A stretch of 32,577 bases of DNA from Planctomycetaceae bacterium (GCA_023260695.1 JALQUR010000090.1:1-32577); one strand, 5' to 3'. Positions 18,899 to 27,057 are shown, numbered from the stretch's first letter. The notes: a model not told the origin generated them from the letters alone. Translations and numbers: made by a program.

Positions 18899-19819
18899 TC
18901 AGCCATCCATCAGCGGTCGCAGCTCATCAAGTATGCGGGGAATCTGTTCGAACGGTGATTCACGTTCCTCGTACTCCAACGCCACGTAACCGCGATATCC
19001 GGCGTCTCGCAGGATCTGCACGATCGCCTTGAAATCCGTGGGCTGCTTTTCTCCTGCGACCGTCATCGTGACTTTGACCTGGGCGTTCACAGCGTACGGA
19101 GCGATCTTGCGGAGATCCTCCAACGGATGCTCTGTACGAAAATTGCCACTGTCAAAATTCACCCCAAACCAGGCAGAATCGTCGACCTGCTCAATAATCT
19201 GCAGCATCCGCTCCGAAGTCGCAGTAATCCCACCGTGGTTTTCCAGTGCCAGAAAAACACCTCGAGCAGCTGCGTGCTGCAGACACCGATTGATCGCTGC
19301 TGCACAGCGTTCCACCGCTGCCTCCTCTGCATCCCCCTGGGGTACGGTCCCGGCAAAGATTCGAATACAGGGAGCACCCAGCACTGCCGCATAGTCGATC
19401 CAGTTGAGGCAGTCCTGAATCTGCTGCTCCCGAGCCTCCCCCTCTGCCAGACAGAAATTGTTGCCAATCGCAGTGCCGGATATTGCCAGCCCCTCCCGGT
19501 GAGTCAGACTGCGGAGTGACAACAGATACTCGTCCGTAATCTCGCGAGGAAAGTAGTATCCCGTCAGTTCGGTGGCACCAATTCCCATCTCTGCACAAAA
19601 CGCGATGAACTTCTCCAGCGTCATTTCTGCACCGTCCAACTGCTCCGGAGTACCACGCCTGACCATCTGCCGGTTGAACGAATATCCGGCAAGGCTGAGT
19701 TTCAGGTGTGAGCCCTGAGACCGTTGCGGTGGATCAGCCGCTCTCAGAATACCGGGACAACCAGTGGCGGCCAGGACGGATGCGGTGGCCCCCAGAAGCT
19801 GTCGTCTGTTCAGATTCAT
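18899..19819 (-). CDS. Tat-exported sugar phosphate isomerase/epimerase-like protein
   Basis: A 306-residue protein of the xylose-isomerase-like TIM-barrel superfamily. The N-terminus (NRRQLLGATASVLAATG) has the twin-arginine pattern, so it is probably exported folded to the periplasm. Likely metal ligands are E193 (ALENHGG), D223 (NFDSGNF), and E282 (VALEYE) near the C-terminus. Planctomycetes have many such Tat-exported barrels, thought to act on sugars or sugar acids. The substrate cannot be read from the sequence. The start has AGGA about 9 nt upstream. It stands alone. Confidence 0.88.
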   Translation of the reverse strand: MNLNRRQLLGATASVLAATGCPGILRAADPPQRSQGSHLKLSLAGYSFNRQMVRRGTPEQLDGAEMTLEKFIAFCAEMGIGATELTGYYFPREITDEYLLSLRSLTHREGLAISGTAIGNNFCLAEGEAREQQIQDCLNWIDYAAVLGAPCIRIFAGTVPQGDAEEAAVERCAAAINRCLQHAAARGVFLALENHGGITATSERMLQIIEQVDDSAWFGVNFDSGNFRTEHPLEDLRKIAPYAVNAQVKVTMTVAGEKQPTDFKAIVQILRDAGYRGYVALEYEERESPFEQIPRILDELRPLMDG

Positions 19820-20377
19820 CGTATCGATTCCTGATCGAAGTGAAGGGAACTCAGCTGCGTTGCGATGACCAGCCCTGTGAGACCGTCGCGGCAGAATGCA
19901 GGTGCCGAGCTTTTTGGCACACGGATCTTACGGATTTCTGCTGAACAGTACATCCAGCAGCAAACTGTTCAGCTGCCTGCACCAGCCACCAGGCACAATT
20001 CTGAACATACAGACACGCTCTGCGCAGCAACTTTCGGAGTCGTGTCAACTACTGAACACGGTAAATTCTGCTGCGGTGCGACAAAACAAGAAGATCTCTG
20101 AAAAACACTCCCTTGAGCTGGTCAGAGCGAGCGAGATTCTGCCACTTCTGGCCCATCCGCACTCCAGACTGTGTTTTCCCAGTTTTCCACCGGCTGAATT
20201 CGTAACTGCGCCCCGGTAAATGCCCTCCGCAGGCCCCACAGGGCTCCCCCGCCGACCAGATTCGAGCTCCCTGCCAACCCTCAACACACACAAACCTGAA
20301 CAACTTTTCCGGGGGATTTCAGTACAAAACCCAGAAAAAACTGAGCCACAAGCCAATGGGTACCCGATGCCACAGAT
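19820..20377. other. Left part of the 1.4-kb spacer before nrdA
   Basis: 558 bp with no supported gene. A perfect 10-bp stem (19940-19949 with 19964-19973, loop 14 nt) is the only strong structure. The promoter of the minus-strand isomerase-like gene is expected at the left end. The right end borders the NrdR-type promoter. Confidence 0.55.
19940..19973. promoter_or_regulatory. 10-bp inverted repeat
   Basis: GCTGAACAGT and ACTGTTCAGC are perfect complements around a 14-nt loop, 120 bp upstream of the isomerase-like gene. It could be an operator. There is no T-run. Confidence 0.35.
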
Positions 20378-20393
20378 ACACAACGAATAGTGT
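20378..20393. promoter_or_regulatory. NrdR-like box 1
   Basis: ACACAACGAATAGTGT matches the NrdR box aCACwATATATwGTGt at 13 of 16 positions, with both arms (ACACAA, TAGTGT) intact and mismatches only in the centre. It abuts the -35 hexamer of the downstream promoter. Confidence 0.7.
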
Positions 20394-20420
20394 TGACAGA
20401 TTGAAACAACACACTATATT
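20393..20420 (+). promoter_or_regulatory. Near-consensus sigma-70 promoter, presumed nrd promoter
   Basis: A perfect -35 TTGACA (20393-20398), a 16-bp spacer and TATATT (20415-20420, 5/6 to TATAAT) make this the strongest promoter seen in the window. Transcription would begin near 20427. The next protein gene of ordinary size in that direction is nrdA at 21263, giving a leader of about 835 nt. Confidence 0.8.
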
Positions 20421-20424
20421 GTGC
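20409..20424. promoter_or_regulatory. NrdR-like box 2
   Basis: ACACACTATATTGTGC matches the NrdR box consensus at 14 of 16 positions. It overlaps the -10 hexamer. Its start is exactly 31 bp after box 1, three helical turns, the side-by-side geometry known for NrdR pairs in other bacteria. Confidence 0.75.
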
Positions 20425-20466
20425 TCACACTGTTAACGCGACATGAGGATTCGCTGTGCAACAGGG

Positions 20467-20501
20467 AGCCACAAATCAAGTACTCACCAAGGTTTGTGGC
20501 T
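20467..20501 (+). promoter_or_regulatory. Hairpin early in the nrdA leader
   Basis: AGCCACAAA and TTTGTGGCT form a perfect 9-bp stem with a 17-nt loop, starting about 40 nt into the presumed transcript. No T-run follows, so it is not a terminator. Confidence 0.5.
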
Positions 20502-20592
20502 GAGTCAGACGGCACGATTGACACACCCTCGAATGTGAATATTCTGCTGCCTTCTGGTTAAAAAGGTTGTAAGGAAAAGGAGGTCCGTCAGC

Positions 20593-20610
20593 ATGCTGCA
20601 ACAGGCGTGA
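20593..20610 (+). CDS. Five-codon leader ORF behind a perfect Shine-Dalgarno
   Basis: AAAAGGAGGT (20575-20584) lies 9 nt before ATG CTG CAA CAG GCG TGA, giving MLQQA. This is the best ribosome-binding sequence seen in the window, and it serves an ORF of five codons, so a regulatory leader peptide or a ribosome-stalling site is possible. Alternatively the purine-rich tract pairs with ACCTCC at 20815-20820 as an RNA switch. It could be chance. Function unknown. Confidence 0.35.
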   Translation: MLQQA

Positions 20611-20704
20611 TTCCAGCGATTCGGCGACTGACACTGCGGCTTTCGGCCACAGGCAAAGTCGTCTCAACAGAGCATTAAACTACAGCTCAGTGGAGTCTCT
20701 TGAA

Positions 20705-20857
20705 ATGGATACACAGCCTGTCAACTGCTCAGTTCAGCCAGCCCCGCAAGGGTGTACAACCTGTACGTTTCGGGGTTTGAAAAGACGAGTAGTGCCGTTC
20801 AATTCGGGGGAAGCACCTCCGCAGACCTTGCCTGGATTGTTTCGGGCGGTGAATTGA
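20705..20857 (+). CDS. Possible 50-residue protein in the nrdA leader
   Basis: ATG at 20705 with GGAG 9 nt upstream opens a 50-codon frame that ends at 20857, just before the 12-bp array. The product is basic in the middle (RGLKRR) and has three Cys (C8, C17, C20), with C17 and C20 as a CxxC pair, and Pro-rich ends. I do not recognise it. No membrane segment is seen. It may be a small protein made with the reductase or simply noncoding leader. Confidence 0.3.
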   Translation: MDTQPVNCSVQPAPQGCTTCTFRGLKRRVVPFNSGEAPPQTLPGLFRAVN

Positions 20858-20869
20858 GCGGGGCACCAC

Positions 20870-20955
20870 GGTGGACGGTACGGTGGATGGAACGCTGGAT
20901 GGCACGATCGACGGCACAATGGGTGTCACGGCGGGTGTCTCACGGCGGGTGTCAC
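20870..20955. repeat. 12-bp degenerate tandem array, seven units
   Basis: Units such as GGTGGACGGTAC, GGTGGATGGAAC, GCTGGATGGCAC, GATCGACGGCAC, AATGGGTGTCAC and GGCGGGTGTCAC follow one another, one with a 2-bp insertion. Degeneracy suggests an older array than the others. Confidence 0.85.
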
Positions 20956-21140
20956 GGTGCATTCCATTGCGGTACGGTTTTGAATAGCCAGTTTTGAATA
21001 ACCGCTGTTCCAGGTTTACAGATGTCTCTTCTGGTAACCGGTGCGCGCTGCGGGCTTCAAAGCGGCAGGGATTTCAAAGGATTCCAAACGCAGCAGTAAT
21101 GAGCGGACTCCCGGTTGAGGATGGCTGCAGAGAAATCCGG

Positions 21141-21215
21141 ACAGTCAGAATCAAAACAGTCAGAATCAAAACAGTCAGTGTCAAAACAGTCAGAATCAAA
21201 ACAGTCAGTGTCAGA
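21141..21215. repeat. 15-bp tandem array, five units, next to nrdA
   Basis: ACAGTCAGAATCAAA (three copies) and ACAGTCAGTGTCAAA-type units (two copies) alternate, ending 47 bp before the nrdA start. The array is A-rich and C/T-poor on the plus strand, so the leader just before nrdA should be unstructured. Confidence 0.96.
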
Positions 21216-21262
21216 AAATCAGTCAGCTTCAAAGACGAGAAGATATCAAAGAGGGGCATCGA

Positions 21263-24148
21263 ATGAGTCGAGCAGAATCTGAATGGATCATCAGGAAGCG
21301 TGATGGACGAACAGTCGCCTTTGATTCCAGACTGATCCAGAAAGCGATCGGAAACGCATTCCGGGCCGAATTGAATCTGGCTGAAGGGCAGCCATTGGAC
21401 CCCGCGGTTGCAACGGAAATCGTGACAATTACTGCACAGGTGGTCGAAGAATGTGGTGTTCAAGCCGGCTCGGACGCTGGAATCGGCGTGGAGCAGGTGC
21501 AGGACATCGTGGAAATGAACCTCATGCGCGGCGGCCATTACCGCACTGCGCGTCGCTACATTGTTTATCGTTCTGAGCACGAACGGATGCGTTCGCTGCA
21601 GCAGATTGAAGAACTTGAGGAGGCCTCGGAAAAAGCCGCGGCACCTCGACTGCAGGTGCTGCGTGAAGATGGGCTGAAGATTGCCTTCGACATTAACCGC
21701 ATTCGACGGCGATTGCAGTTCGCCTGCGAGAATCTTCCGGACTGCGATGTTGAGGATCTGACGAAGGAAGTCAGCAAGTCGGTATTCGACGGCATCTCAG
21801 TGCTGGAGATTGACCGGGCCATGATTCTGGCCGCACGCAGCCGGATTGAGCGAGACCCTGCCTATGATACAGTCGCCGCCCGTCTGCTCCGAATGGTGAT
21901 CAATCGTGAGGCGATCGGCGGGTGTCCCACAAATCCGAGTGAGCTGAACAAGCTGTATCGCAACCAGTTCGAGCACTACATCATCGACGGAATCAATTCG
22001 GATCGCCTGACACCAGCATTGCGCGATCTGAATCTCACCCTGCTTGCAGATGCGCTGCAGCCAGAACGGGATGAACTGTTCAAATATCCCGGACTGCAGG
22101 CCGTCTATGACCGCTATCTGCTGCACATCGATGGCCGCCGAATTGAGACGCCGCAGTACTTCTGGATGCGAGTGGCAATGGGGCTCGCATTGCAGGAGGA
22201 AAACCCGGAAGAGCGGGCGATTGAATTCTACAATCTGCTCTCCAGCATGAGGTTCTCTTCCGCCACACCAACACTGTTTAACTCCGCCACCAATCACCCA
22301 CAACTCAGCTCCTGTTACCTGTCAACAGTAAGCGACGACCTGGGGCACATCTTCAAGTGTGTTTCAGACAACGCAATGCTCAGCAAGTGGGCTGGTGGTC
22401 TGGGGAACGACTGGACAAACATCCGTGCCACCAATGCCCACATCAGCGGCACGAACGGTCGCAGCCAGGGTGTCATCCCGTTCCTGAAGGTTGTGAACGA
22501 TGCTGCCGTGGCAGTTAATCAGGGCGGAAAACGAAAGGGCGCCGTCTGCTCCTACCTCGAATCCTGGCACATGGACATTGAGGAATTTCTGGACCTGCGA
22601 AAGAACACCGGAGACGATCGCCGCCGTACGCATGACATGCACACGGCCAATTGGATTCCGGACCTGTTCATGAAACGCGTTCAGGAACAGGGCGAATGGA
22701 CGCTGTTCAGCCCGAACGATGTGCCGGATCTGCATGATCTCTACGGCAAGGCTTTTGAAGAGCGATACCGCTACTACGAAGAGCAGGCTGAAGCCGGTGA
22801 AATCCGGATGTTCAAGAAGGTCCCGGCACAGGATCTCTGGCGAAAGATGCTCACACGCCTGTTCGAAACAGGTCATCCGTGGATTACCTGGAAGGATCCA
22901 TCCAACATCCGCTCACCGCAGAGCCACCAGGGTGTCGTCCACAGCAGTAACCTCTGCACTGAGATTCTGCTGAACACTTCATCCACGGAAACAGCAGTCT
23001 GTAATCTTGGCTCAGTCAACCTCGCGGCGCATGTGCGCGACGGAGAACTCGATGTCACGCTGATTGAGCAGACCGTTCGCACCGCCATGCGAATGCTGGA
23101 TAACGTCATCGACATCAACTACTACCCAACGGCTGAAGCTGCAAATTCAAACCGGCAGCATCGTCCGGTAGGGCTGGGACTAATGGGTTTCCAGGACGCA
23201 CTGGTTAAACTGAACATCAGCTATGCCAGCCCACTGGCTGTTGAATTCGCTGACTACAGCATGGAAGTCATCTCCTACCACGCCATCATGGCTTCATCAG
23301 ACCTGGCGGCGGAGCGAGGAACCTATCAGTCCTATCCGGGGTCGAAATGGGAGCAGGGCATGCTGCCAATCGACACATTGGAACTGCTCGAAGACCAGCG
23401 CGGTGTCCGAATTGACGTCGATCGCAGCAGCCGCATGGACTGGAATCCGGTCCGTGAAGCAGTCAGCCGGAATGGCATGCGAAACAGTAATTGCATGGCA
23501 ATTGCTCCAACCGCCACCATCTCCACCATTATCGGCGTATCACAGTCCATTGAACCGATGTACAAACATCTGTACGTGAAGAGTAACCTCTCCGGTGAAT
23601 TCACGCACATCAACACCGCCCTCGTGCAGGAACTGAAGCAGCGGGGACTGTGGGGAGCAGAAATGCTGGAAGCTCTGAAGTACTACGATGGTACGCTGGC
23701 AGATATTCAGACCATCCCTGAAGACATCAAATCCCGCTATATCACGGCATTTGAAGTGGACCCGCAGTGGCTGATCGAGTGTGCTGCTCGCCGGCAGAAG
23801 TGGATCGACATGGGACAGTCTCTGAACCTGTACATGTTTGAACCAAACGGTCCAAAGCTGAACGACATGTACATGCTGGCCTGGCGGAAAGGTCTCAAGA
23901 CGACCTACTACCTCAGAACACTCGCAGCAACTCAGATTGAAAAATCCACGGTCGATATCAACCGTTATGGCATACAACCAATCTGGATGAAGAGCGTCAG
24001 TGCTTCAAGCGACAACGGTGTTTCTCGAGCTGCAGGTGGCTCAACCCCAATCCCCGAGCCGCACATTGGAGCACAGGTTCCGGTAACGGAAGTTTCGCAG
24101 TACAACGCCTGCAGTATCGATGACCCGGACTGCGAAGCATGTCAGTAA
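21263..24148 (+). CDS. nrdA: Ribonucleoside-diphosphate reductase, large (catalytic) subunit
   Basis: Catalytic subunit of a class I ribonucleotide reductase, which converts NDPs to dNDPs. Two ATP-cone regulatory domains are in tandem at the N-terminus (about 7-105 and 129-220). The 10-stranded barrel carries the active site: C351 (SSCYLS), N563-L-C565-T-E567 with the radical Cys, and C580 (VCNLGS). The 351-to-565 distance of 214 equals that of E. coli (225-439). The radical-path Tyr pair appears in [10 protein letters not shown], and the C-terminal thioredoxin-reducible pair is C957-x-x-C960. GAGGGG lies 6 nt before the ATG. The presumed promoter with two NrdR-like boxes is 840 bp upstream. 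Length 961 fits an NrdA with two cones. Confidence 0.97.
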   Translation: MSRAESEWIIRKRDGRTVAFDSRLIQKAIGNAFRAELNLAEGQPLDPAVATEIVTITAQVVEECGVQAGSDAGIGVEQVQDIVEMNLMRGGHYRTARRYIVYRSEHERMRSLQQIEELEEASEKAAAPRLQVLREDGLKIAFDINRIRRRLQFACENLPDCDVEDLTKEVSKSVFDGISVLEIDRAMILAARSRIERDPAYDTVAARLLRMVINREAIGGCPTNPSELNKLYRNQFEHYIIDGINSDRLTPALRDLNLTLLADALQPERDELFKYPGLQAVYDRYLLHIDGRRIETPQYFWMRVAMGLALQEENPEERAIEFYNLLSSMRFSSATPTLFNSATNHPQLSSCYLSTVSDDLGHIFKCVSDNAMLSKWAGGLGNDWTNIRATNAHISGTNGRSQGVIPFLKVVNDAAVAVNQGGKRKGAVCSYLESWHMDIEEFLDLRKNTGDDRRRTHDMHTANWIPDLFMKRVQEQGEWTLFSPNDVPDLHDLYGKAFEERYRYYEEQAEAGEIRMFKKVPAQDLWRKMLTRLFETGHPWITWKDPSNIRSPQSHQGVVHSSNLCTEILLNTSSTETAVCNLGSVNLAAHVRDGELDVTLIEQTVRTAMRMLDNVIDINYYPTAEAANSNRQHRPVGLGLMGFQDALVKLNISYASPLAVEFADYSMEVISYHAIMASSDLAAERGTYQSYPGSKWEQGMLPIDTLELLEDQRGVRIDVDRSSRMDWNPVREAVSRNGMRNSNCMAIAPTATISTIIGVSQSIEPMYKHLYVKSNLSGEFTHINTALVQELKQRGLWGAEMLEALKYYDGTLADIQTIPEDIKSRYITAFEVDPQWLIECAARRQKWIDMGQSLNLYMFEPNGPKLNDMYMLAWRKGLKTTYYLRTLAATQIEKSTVDINRYGIQPIWMKSVSASSDNGVSRAAGGSTPIPEPHIGAQVPVTEVSQYNACSIDDPDCEACQ

Positions 24149-24472
24149 GCTTCCCCCGAAGAAAGAAATTCAGCATCTGTCTGTGAATTGCCGGTGACTT
24201 CTGCGGTCACCAGCAAGCTGGGTCGAAACAACAGTGCATACCGGGACAAACAGCACTCCGCTGCCTGATTTCGGCCTGCTGCTGTCGGACGAAGCAAACA
24301 ACACTGACAGAAACAGGAGGCACTGACAGCTGTTCGGTTAATGCTGTTCGGTTAATGCCGTTCGGATCCGATGCAGGTCTGCATTGTTTTTCAAATTCAC
24401 TTCGCGGTCGGCTCATGTCCCGTCACGCGACAATACACAACCCCGTCAGAATCTCTCAAGGAGTGAGCGTTT
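24149..24472. other. Spacer between nrdA and nrdB
   Basis: 324 bp without a gene. It contains a 6-bp GGTGAC/GTCACC hairpin near 24193-24211 and a 14-bp direct repeat (24329-24362). Neither is a strong terminator, so nrdB may be co-transcribed with nrdA or have its own promoter; I saw no second NrdR-like box pair here. Confidence 0.55.
24329..24362. repeat. 14-bp tandem repeat, about 2.5 units
   Basis: GCTGTTCGGTTAAT occurs twice in tandem, followed by a partial diverged copy GCCGTTCGG. It lies about 110 bp before nrdB. Confidence 0.9.
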
Positions 24473-25564
24473 ATGTCTGCACCAGCAAGCAGTCTGAGTT
24501 TTGAAGAAAGTGATGTACTGAAGCAAGGCACGGAAACAGCCGGCAGGACTGGCCGCTTTAGTGCTGATCAGAAACGTCTGCTGAACTGCGCCAAAGTCGA
24601 CGTGAATCAGTTGATGCCCATCAAGTACCACTGGGCCTGGGAACACTACCTGAATGGCTGCGCAAACCACTGGATGCCAACCGAAGTCCCGATGAATCAG
24701 GACGTTGAAGTCTGGCGTTCGAACAAGCTCACCGATGACGAGCGGCTGGTCATCAAGAGGAATCTTGGCTTCTTCTCCACCGCAGAGTCGCTTGTTGGAA
24801 ACAACCTCGTGCTGGCGATCTTTCGCCACGTGACGAATCCGGAATGCCGGCAGTACCTGCTGCGTCAGGCATTCGAAGAGGCTGTGCACACCCACACATT
24901 CCTGTATGTCGTGGAAAGCCTCGGGCTGAACGAAGGCGAAATCTTCAATATGTACCGTGAGATCCCATCGATCTCCGAAAAGGACGCCTTCGAAATGGAG
25001 CTGACGGCTGAAGTGCTGTCAGAAGACTTTTCAACGGAGACTGTGGAAGGTCGTCAGAAGTTTCTGAAGAACCTGATCGGCTACTACGTGATCATGGAAG
25101 GAATCTTCTTCTACAGCGGGTTCGTCATGATTCTGTCCTTCCATCGTCGCAACCTTATGAAGGGAATTGGAGAACAGTTCCAGTACATTCTGCGTGATGA
25201 AACGATTCACATGAATTTCGGAATCGACCTGATCAATGAGATCAAGAAAGAGAATCCCGAACTGTGGACCGCAGAATTCCAGGAAGAAATGCTGCAGCGG
25301 GTACGGCGAGCAGTGGAACTGGAAATCCGCTACGCCGAGGAATGTCTGCCACGCGGAATTCTGGGACTCAACGCAGAAGCATTCCGTGACTATGTGCAGT
25401 ACATCGCTGACCGTCGTCTGGAACGAATTGGCCTGCCTACGCAGTTCCGCTCCTCCAATCCGTTTCCGTGGATGAGTGAAACCATCGATCTTTCGAAGGA
25501 GAAAAACTTCTTCGAGACTCGAGTGACCGAATACCAGGCTGGTGGTTCACTGAAGTGGGACTGA
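24473..25564 (+). CDS. nrdB: Ribonucleotide reductase small subunit, class Ic (Mn/Fe, no radical Tyr)
   Basis: Ferritin-like radical-generating subunit, 363 residues. Metal ligands are E105 (STAESL), E136 and H139 (EEAVHTHTF), E209 (IMEGIFF), E243 and H246 (RDETIH). The position of the radical tyrosine (E. coli Y122, four residues after the second-helix His) is F143. All these residues sit at a constant offset of 16 from the ones I recall for Chlamydia trachomatis R2 (E89, E120, H123, F127, E193, E227, H230). That includes the Glu in place of the usual first-ligand Asp. This is the class Ic type, which uses a Mn(IV)/Fe(III) centre in place of a tyrosyl radical. The conserved [19 protein letters not shown] tail and the C-terminal Trp (LKWD) are present. 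AAGGAG lies 9 nt before the ATG. Confidence 0.97.
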   Translation: MSAPASSLSFEESDVLKQGTETAGRTGRFSADQKRLLNCAKVDVNQLMPIKYHWAWEHYLNGCANHWMPTEVPMNQDVEVWRSNKLTDDERLVIKRNLGFFSTAESLVGNNLVLAIFRHVTNPECRQYLLRQAFEEAVHTHTFLYVVESLGLNEGEIFNMYREIPSISEKDAFEMELTAEVLSEDFSTETVEGRQKFLKNLIGYYVIMEGIFFYSGFVMILSFHRRNLMKGIGEQFQYILRDETIHMNFGIDLINEIKKENPELWTAEFQEEMLQRVRRAVELEIRYAEECLPRGILGLNAEAFRDYVQYIADRRLERIGLPTQFRSSNPFPWMSETIDLSKEKNFFETRVTEYQAGGSLKWD

Positions 25565-25608
25565 GTTCGCTCTCCCGCTGACTGCCATCCGTAAGGTTCA
25601 GAAACCCG

Positions 25609-25642
25609 AAAGCTGCTGTTCGTCTGATCAGCAGCTTTTTTT
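25609..25642 (+). terminator. Rho-independent terminator of the nrd genes
   Basis: AAAGCTGCTG and CAGCAGCTTT form a 10-bp stem with a 10-nt loop. The 3' arm runs into seven T residues. It lies 45 bp after the nrdB stop. Confidence 0.94.
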
Positions 25643-26035
25643 GTTCTCTGTGGAATCCGAGGAGCAATCCCATGAGATTTGGGCAGCGAGATGGTTCCCT
25701 TGAATTCGCAGTGAGTCGATTCAAAGTCACCTTGTGAAGGATCTCTGGTTGAAGACCACACGGGCGCTGGAGCGATTGCACCCTGCACAGCTCCGGCAGT
25801 GTGAGCAGCGACGCCGTGCGTCTGGTTGGACAAATTGTGAATCCACGCTCCAGAGGGGCACCATAGGTACACCACAAAGCGGGATGACCATGCTGACGCA
25901 CGTAATTCGTGTTCAATCACGTGGGAATATGGCAATCGGATCGGTTGCATCCGCTGTCGGCACAGGCCGCCCAATTTGCCTCGCTGGGCGCATTCCAGGG
26001 GGATGGATGCAGACAATTGATTGCGATCTCTGCTG

Positions 26036-26051
26036 AGGGACGCACGTCCCT
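26036..26051. repeat. Palindrome AGGGACG-CA-CGTCCCT
   Basis: Perfect 7-bp arms around a 2-base centre. The first of four palindromes in this spacer. Confidence 0.75.
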
Positions 26052-26100
26052 GGTTCGACAGGACAGGGCTGGGCTGGAGCAACGATATGGGATGCTCTGG

Positions 26101-26120
26101 ATTCCTGCCTCGGCGGGAAT
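26101..26120. repeat. ATTCC..GGAAT interspersed palindrome
   Basis: ATTCCTGCCTCGGCGGGAAT is an imperfect palindrome, followed by GACG. It encodes the IPASAGMT shadow. Elements of this ATTCC-N-GGAAT form are widespread as interspersed repeats in many bacterial genomes. Confidence 0.7.
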
Positions 26121-26192
26121 GACGAGTGCGTGAAACGAGGAGGGAATGCTGGCACACGACACAGTCATCCTGTCCGTGGAATTCCCGGGTGG

Positions 26193-26211
26193 CACAGGCA
26201 TCCTGCCTGTG
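26193..26211. repeat. CACAGGCA-TCC-TGCCTGTG palindrome
   Basis: Perfect 8-bp arms and a 3-nt loop, within GGTGGCACAGGCATCCTGCC. On the minus strand it reads as HRQDACAT, a recurrent shadow peptide of a dispersed repeat. Confidence 0.75.
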
Positions 26212-26269
26212 TGCAGATGCCCTGTGATGATCGACGTGAGCCGATTCCCGCACGGATACGCCCCTGACA

Positions 26270-26303
26270 CCCGTACAGCCGCTGCGCCCGTACAGCCGCT
26301 GCG
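26270..26303. repeat. 17-bp perfect tandem duplication
   Basis: CCCGTACAGCCGCTGCG occurs twice without a gap. Confidence 0.95.
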
Positions 26304-26310
26304 AATGCTG

Positions 26311-26326
26311 TCAGGCAGGAGCCTGA
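26311..26326. repeat. TCAGGC-AGGA-GCCTGA palindrome
   Basis: Perfect 6-bp arms with a 4-nt loop, 8 bp after the 17-bp duplication. Confidence 0.7.
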
Positions 26327-26835
26327 CCTGCGGCCGGGAGACCCGGAGCATGCTCAATCACGCTTGAGCATCGCAGCGGACTTTCGCCGCAAAGACGGGG
26401 GTGTGAAACTGGCAGGAATCCGGATCCAACGCATGAAGGCAGCAACTTCGCGGCGTGGAGAACGAATCCCTTTGATCCCCGGCAGTGCGCGGCCCCCGCA
26501 TGCAGTGACCTCCTGTCGCGATTCCTTTCGATTCGCCAGGCGGCCTTCGTGGGAAACAGAGAGGATCTCGCGTTTGCCGGGGTGCTCTGGTTCTGCCCCT
26601 GCATCAAGAGCAGCGACGCTGGAATCAAAGTCATCATAAGAAGAGCGTGGTCAGCCCGGATCTGCATCATCCGCGAGTCTGCAGTCCGAGTCACCGGGTG
26701 AACCAGTGTGATTCGCCGACAGCAATTCGAACATTTTTTGCAGTATTCGCAATCGTCACCGCTCACTCAGCCCGGCGACCAGAAGCAGTCCAGGCAAGCC
26801 GGCACATGCCGGTCAAACATGAATCCGTGACTCAG

Positions 26836-27057
26836 TCAGGAAGGATTGGACTTCTGTGCGTGGCGTGATCGTTGAACGGATACTGCCGCAATGAAGCAAA
26901 CCACCAGCAACACGCAAACTGCCTCGATCAGATGCTGTGGGCTGGTCAGATAATGCCAAAGGCCATCCGATGTCATGTGTGCATCATGACCGGGATGAGC
27001 CTCAGCGGTGCGACACAGGCCAGCCAGCAGCAGAAACAGGGCAATACGGTTCCACAT
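26836..27057 (-). CDS. Small exported one-TM protein with HPGH motif
   Basis: 73 residues: a signal peptide (1-20, MWNRIALFLLLAGLCRTAEA), a short His-rich periplasmic part HPGHDAHMTSDGLWHYLTSP, and one membrane helix (about 44-63) ending in basic residues. Similar small proteins with AHPGH...LHYLT..H are found in many bacteria, often near metal or hydrogenase functions; here no such neighbour is present and function is unknown. ATG 27057 is chosen over a TTG further upstream because GGGGAG lies about 11 nt before it and the signal peptide begins there. Confidence 0.72.
   Translation of the reverse strand: MWNRIALFLLLAGLCRTAEAHPGHDAHMTSDGLWHYLTSPQHLIEAVCVLLVVCFIAAVSVQRSRHAQKSNPS

Larger units (their letters stand above)
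20427..21262 (+). other. Long 5' leader of nrdA
   Basis: About 835 nt from the presumed transcription start to nrdA. It contains a 9-bp hairpin (AGCCACAAA 20467-20475 with TTTGTGGCT 20493-20501) and a 31-codon frame (20443-20538) without a good ribosome site. A 5-codon ORF follows behind a perfect Shine-Dalgarno, then a 50-codon ORF with a fair one. The 3' half is filled by a 12-bp array and a 15-bp array. I could not recognise an adenosylcobalamin riboswitch, tmRNA, RNase P RNA or SRP RNA signature. Confidence 0.6.
25643..26835. other. Gene-free, palindrome-rich spacer
   Basis: 1.2 kb with no gene I can support. Frames in it read like repeat shadows, for example IPASAGMT on the plus strand and HRQDACATR on the minus strand, peptides familiar as spurious translations of interspersed repeats. 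Four short palindromes (26036-26051, 26101-26120, 26193-26211, 26311-26326) and a 17-bp duplication cluster within 300 bp. It may be a repeat-element landing site or decayed genes. Confidence 0.55.

Noticed and set aside
20427-20700. Adenosylcobalamin riboswitch, tmRNA, RNase P RNA, SRP RNA or 6S RNA in the nrd leader
   Set aside because: None of the conserved core words of these RNAs could be found. A class I reductase would also not be expected to carry a B12 switch unless a class II enzyme is present too.
21074-21580. 168-codon minus-strand frame with LTVLILTV repeats
   Set aside because: It spans the 15-bp array and the start of nrdA in antisense.
25390-26253. 287-codon minus-strand frame after nrdB
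   Set aside because: It begins in the repeat-rich spacer, contains HRQDACATR and RHSRRGRNPE shadows of interspersed repeats, and ends antisense to nrdB across its terminator.
26311-26766. 151-codon minus-strand frame
   Set aside because: Composition and shadow phrases indicate repeat-derived sequence. There is no signal, domain or ribosome site.
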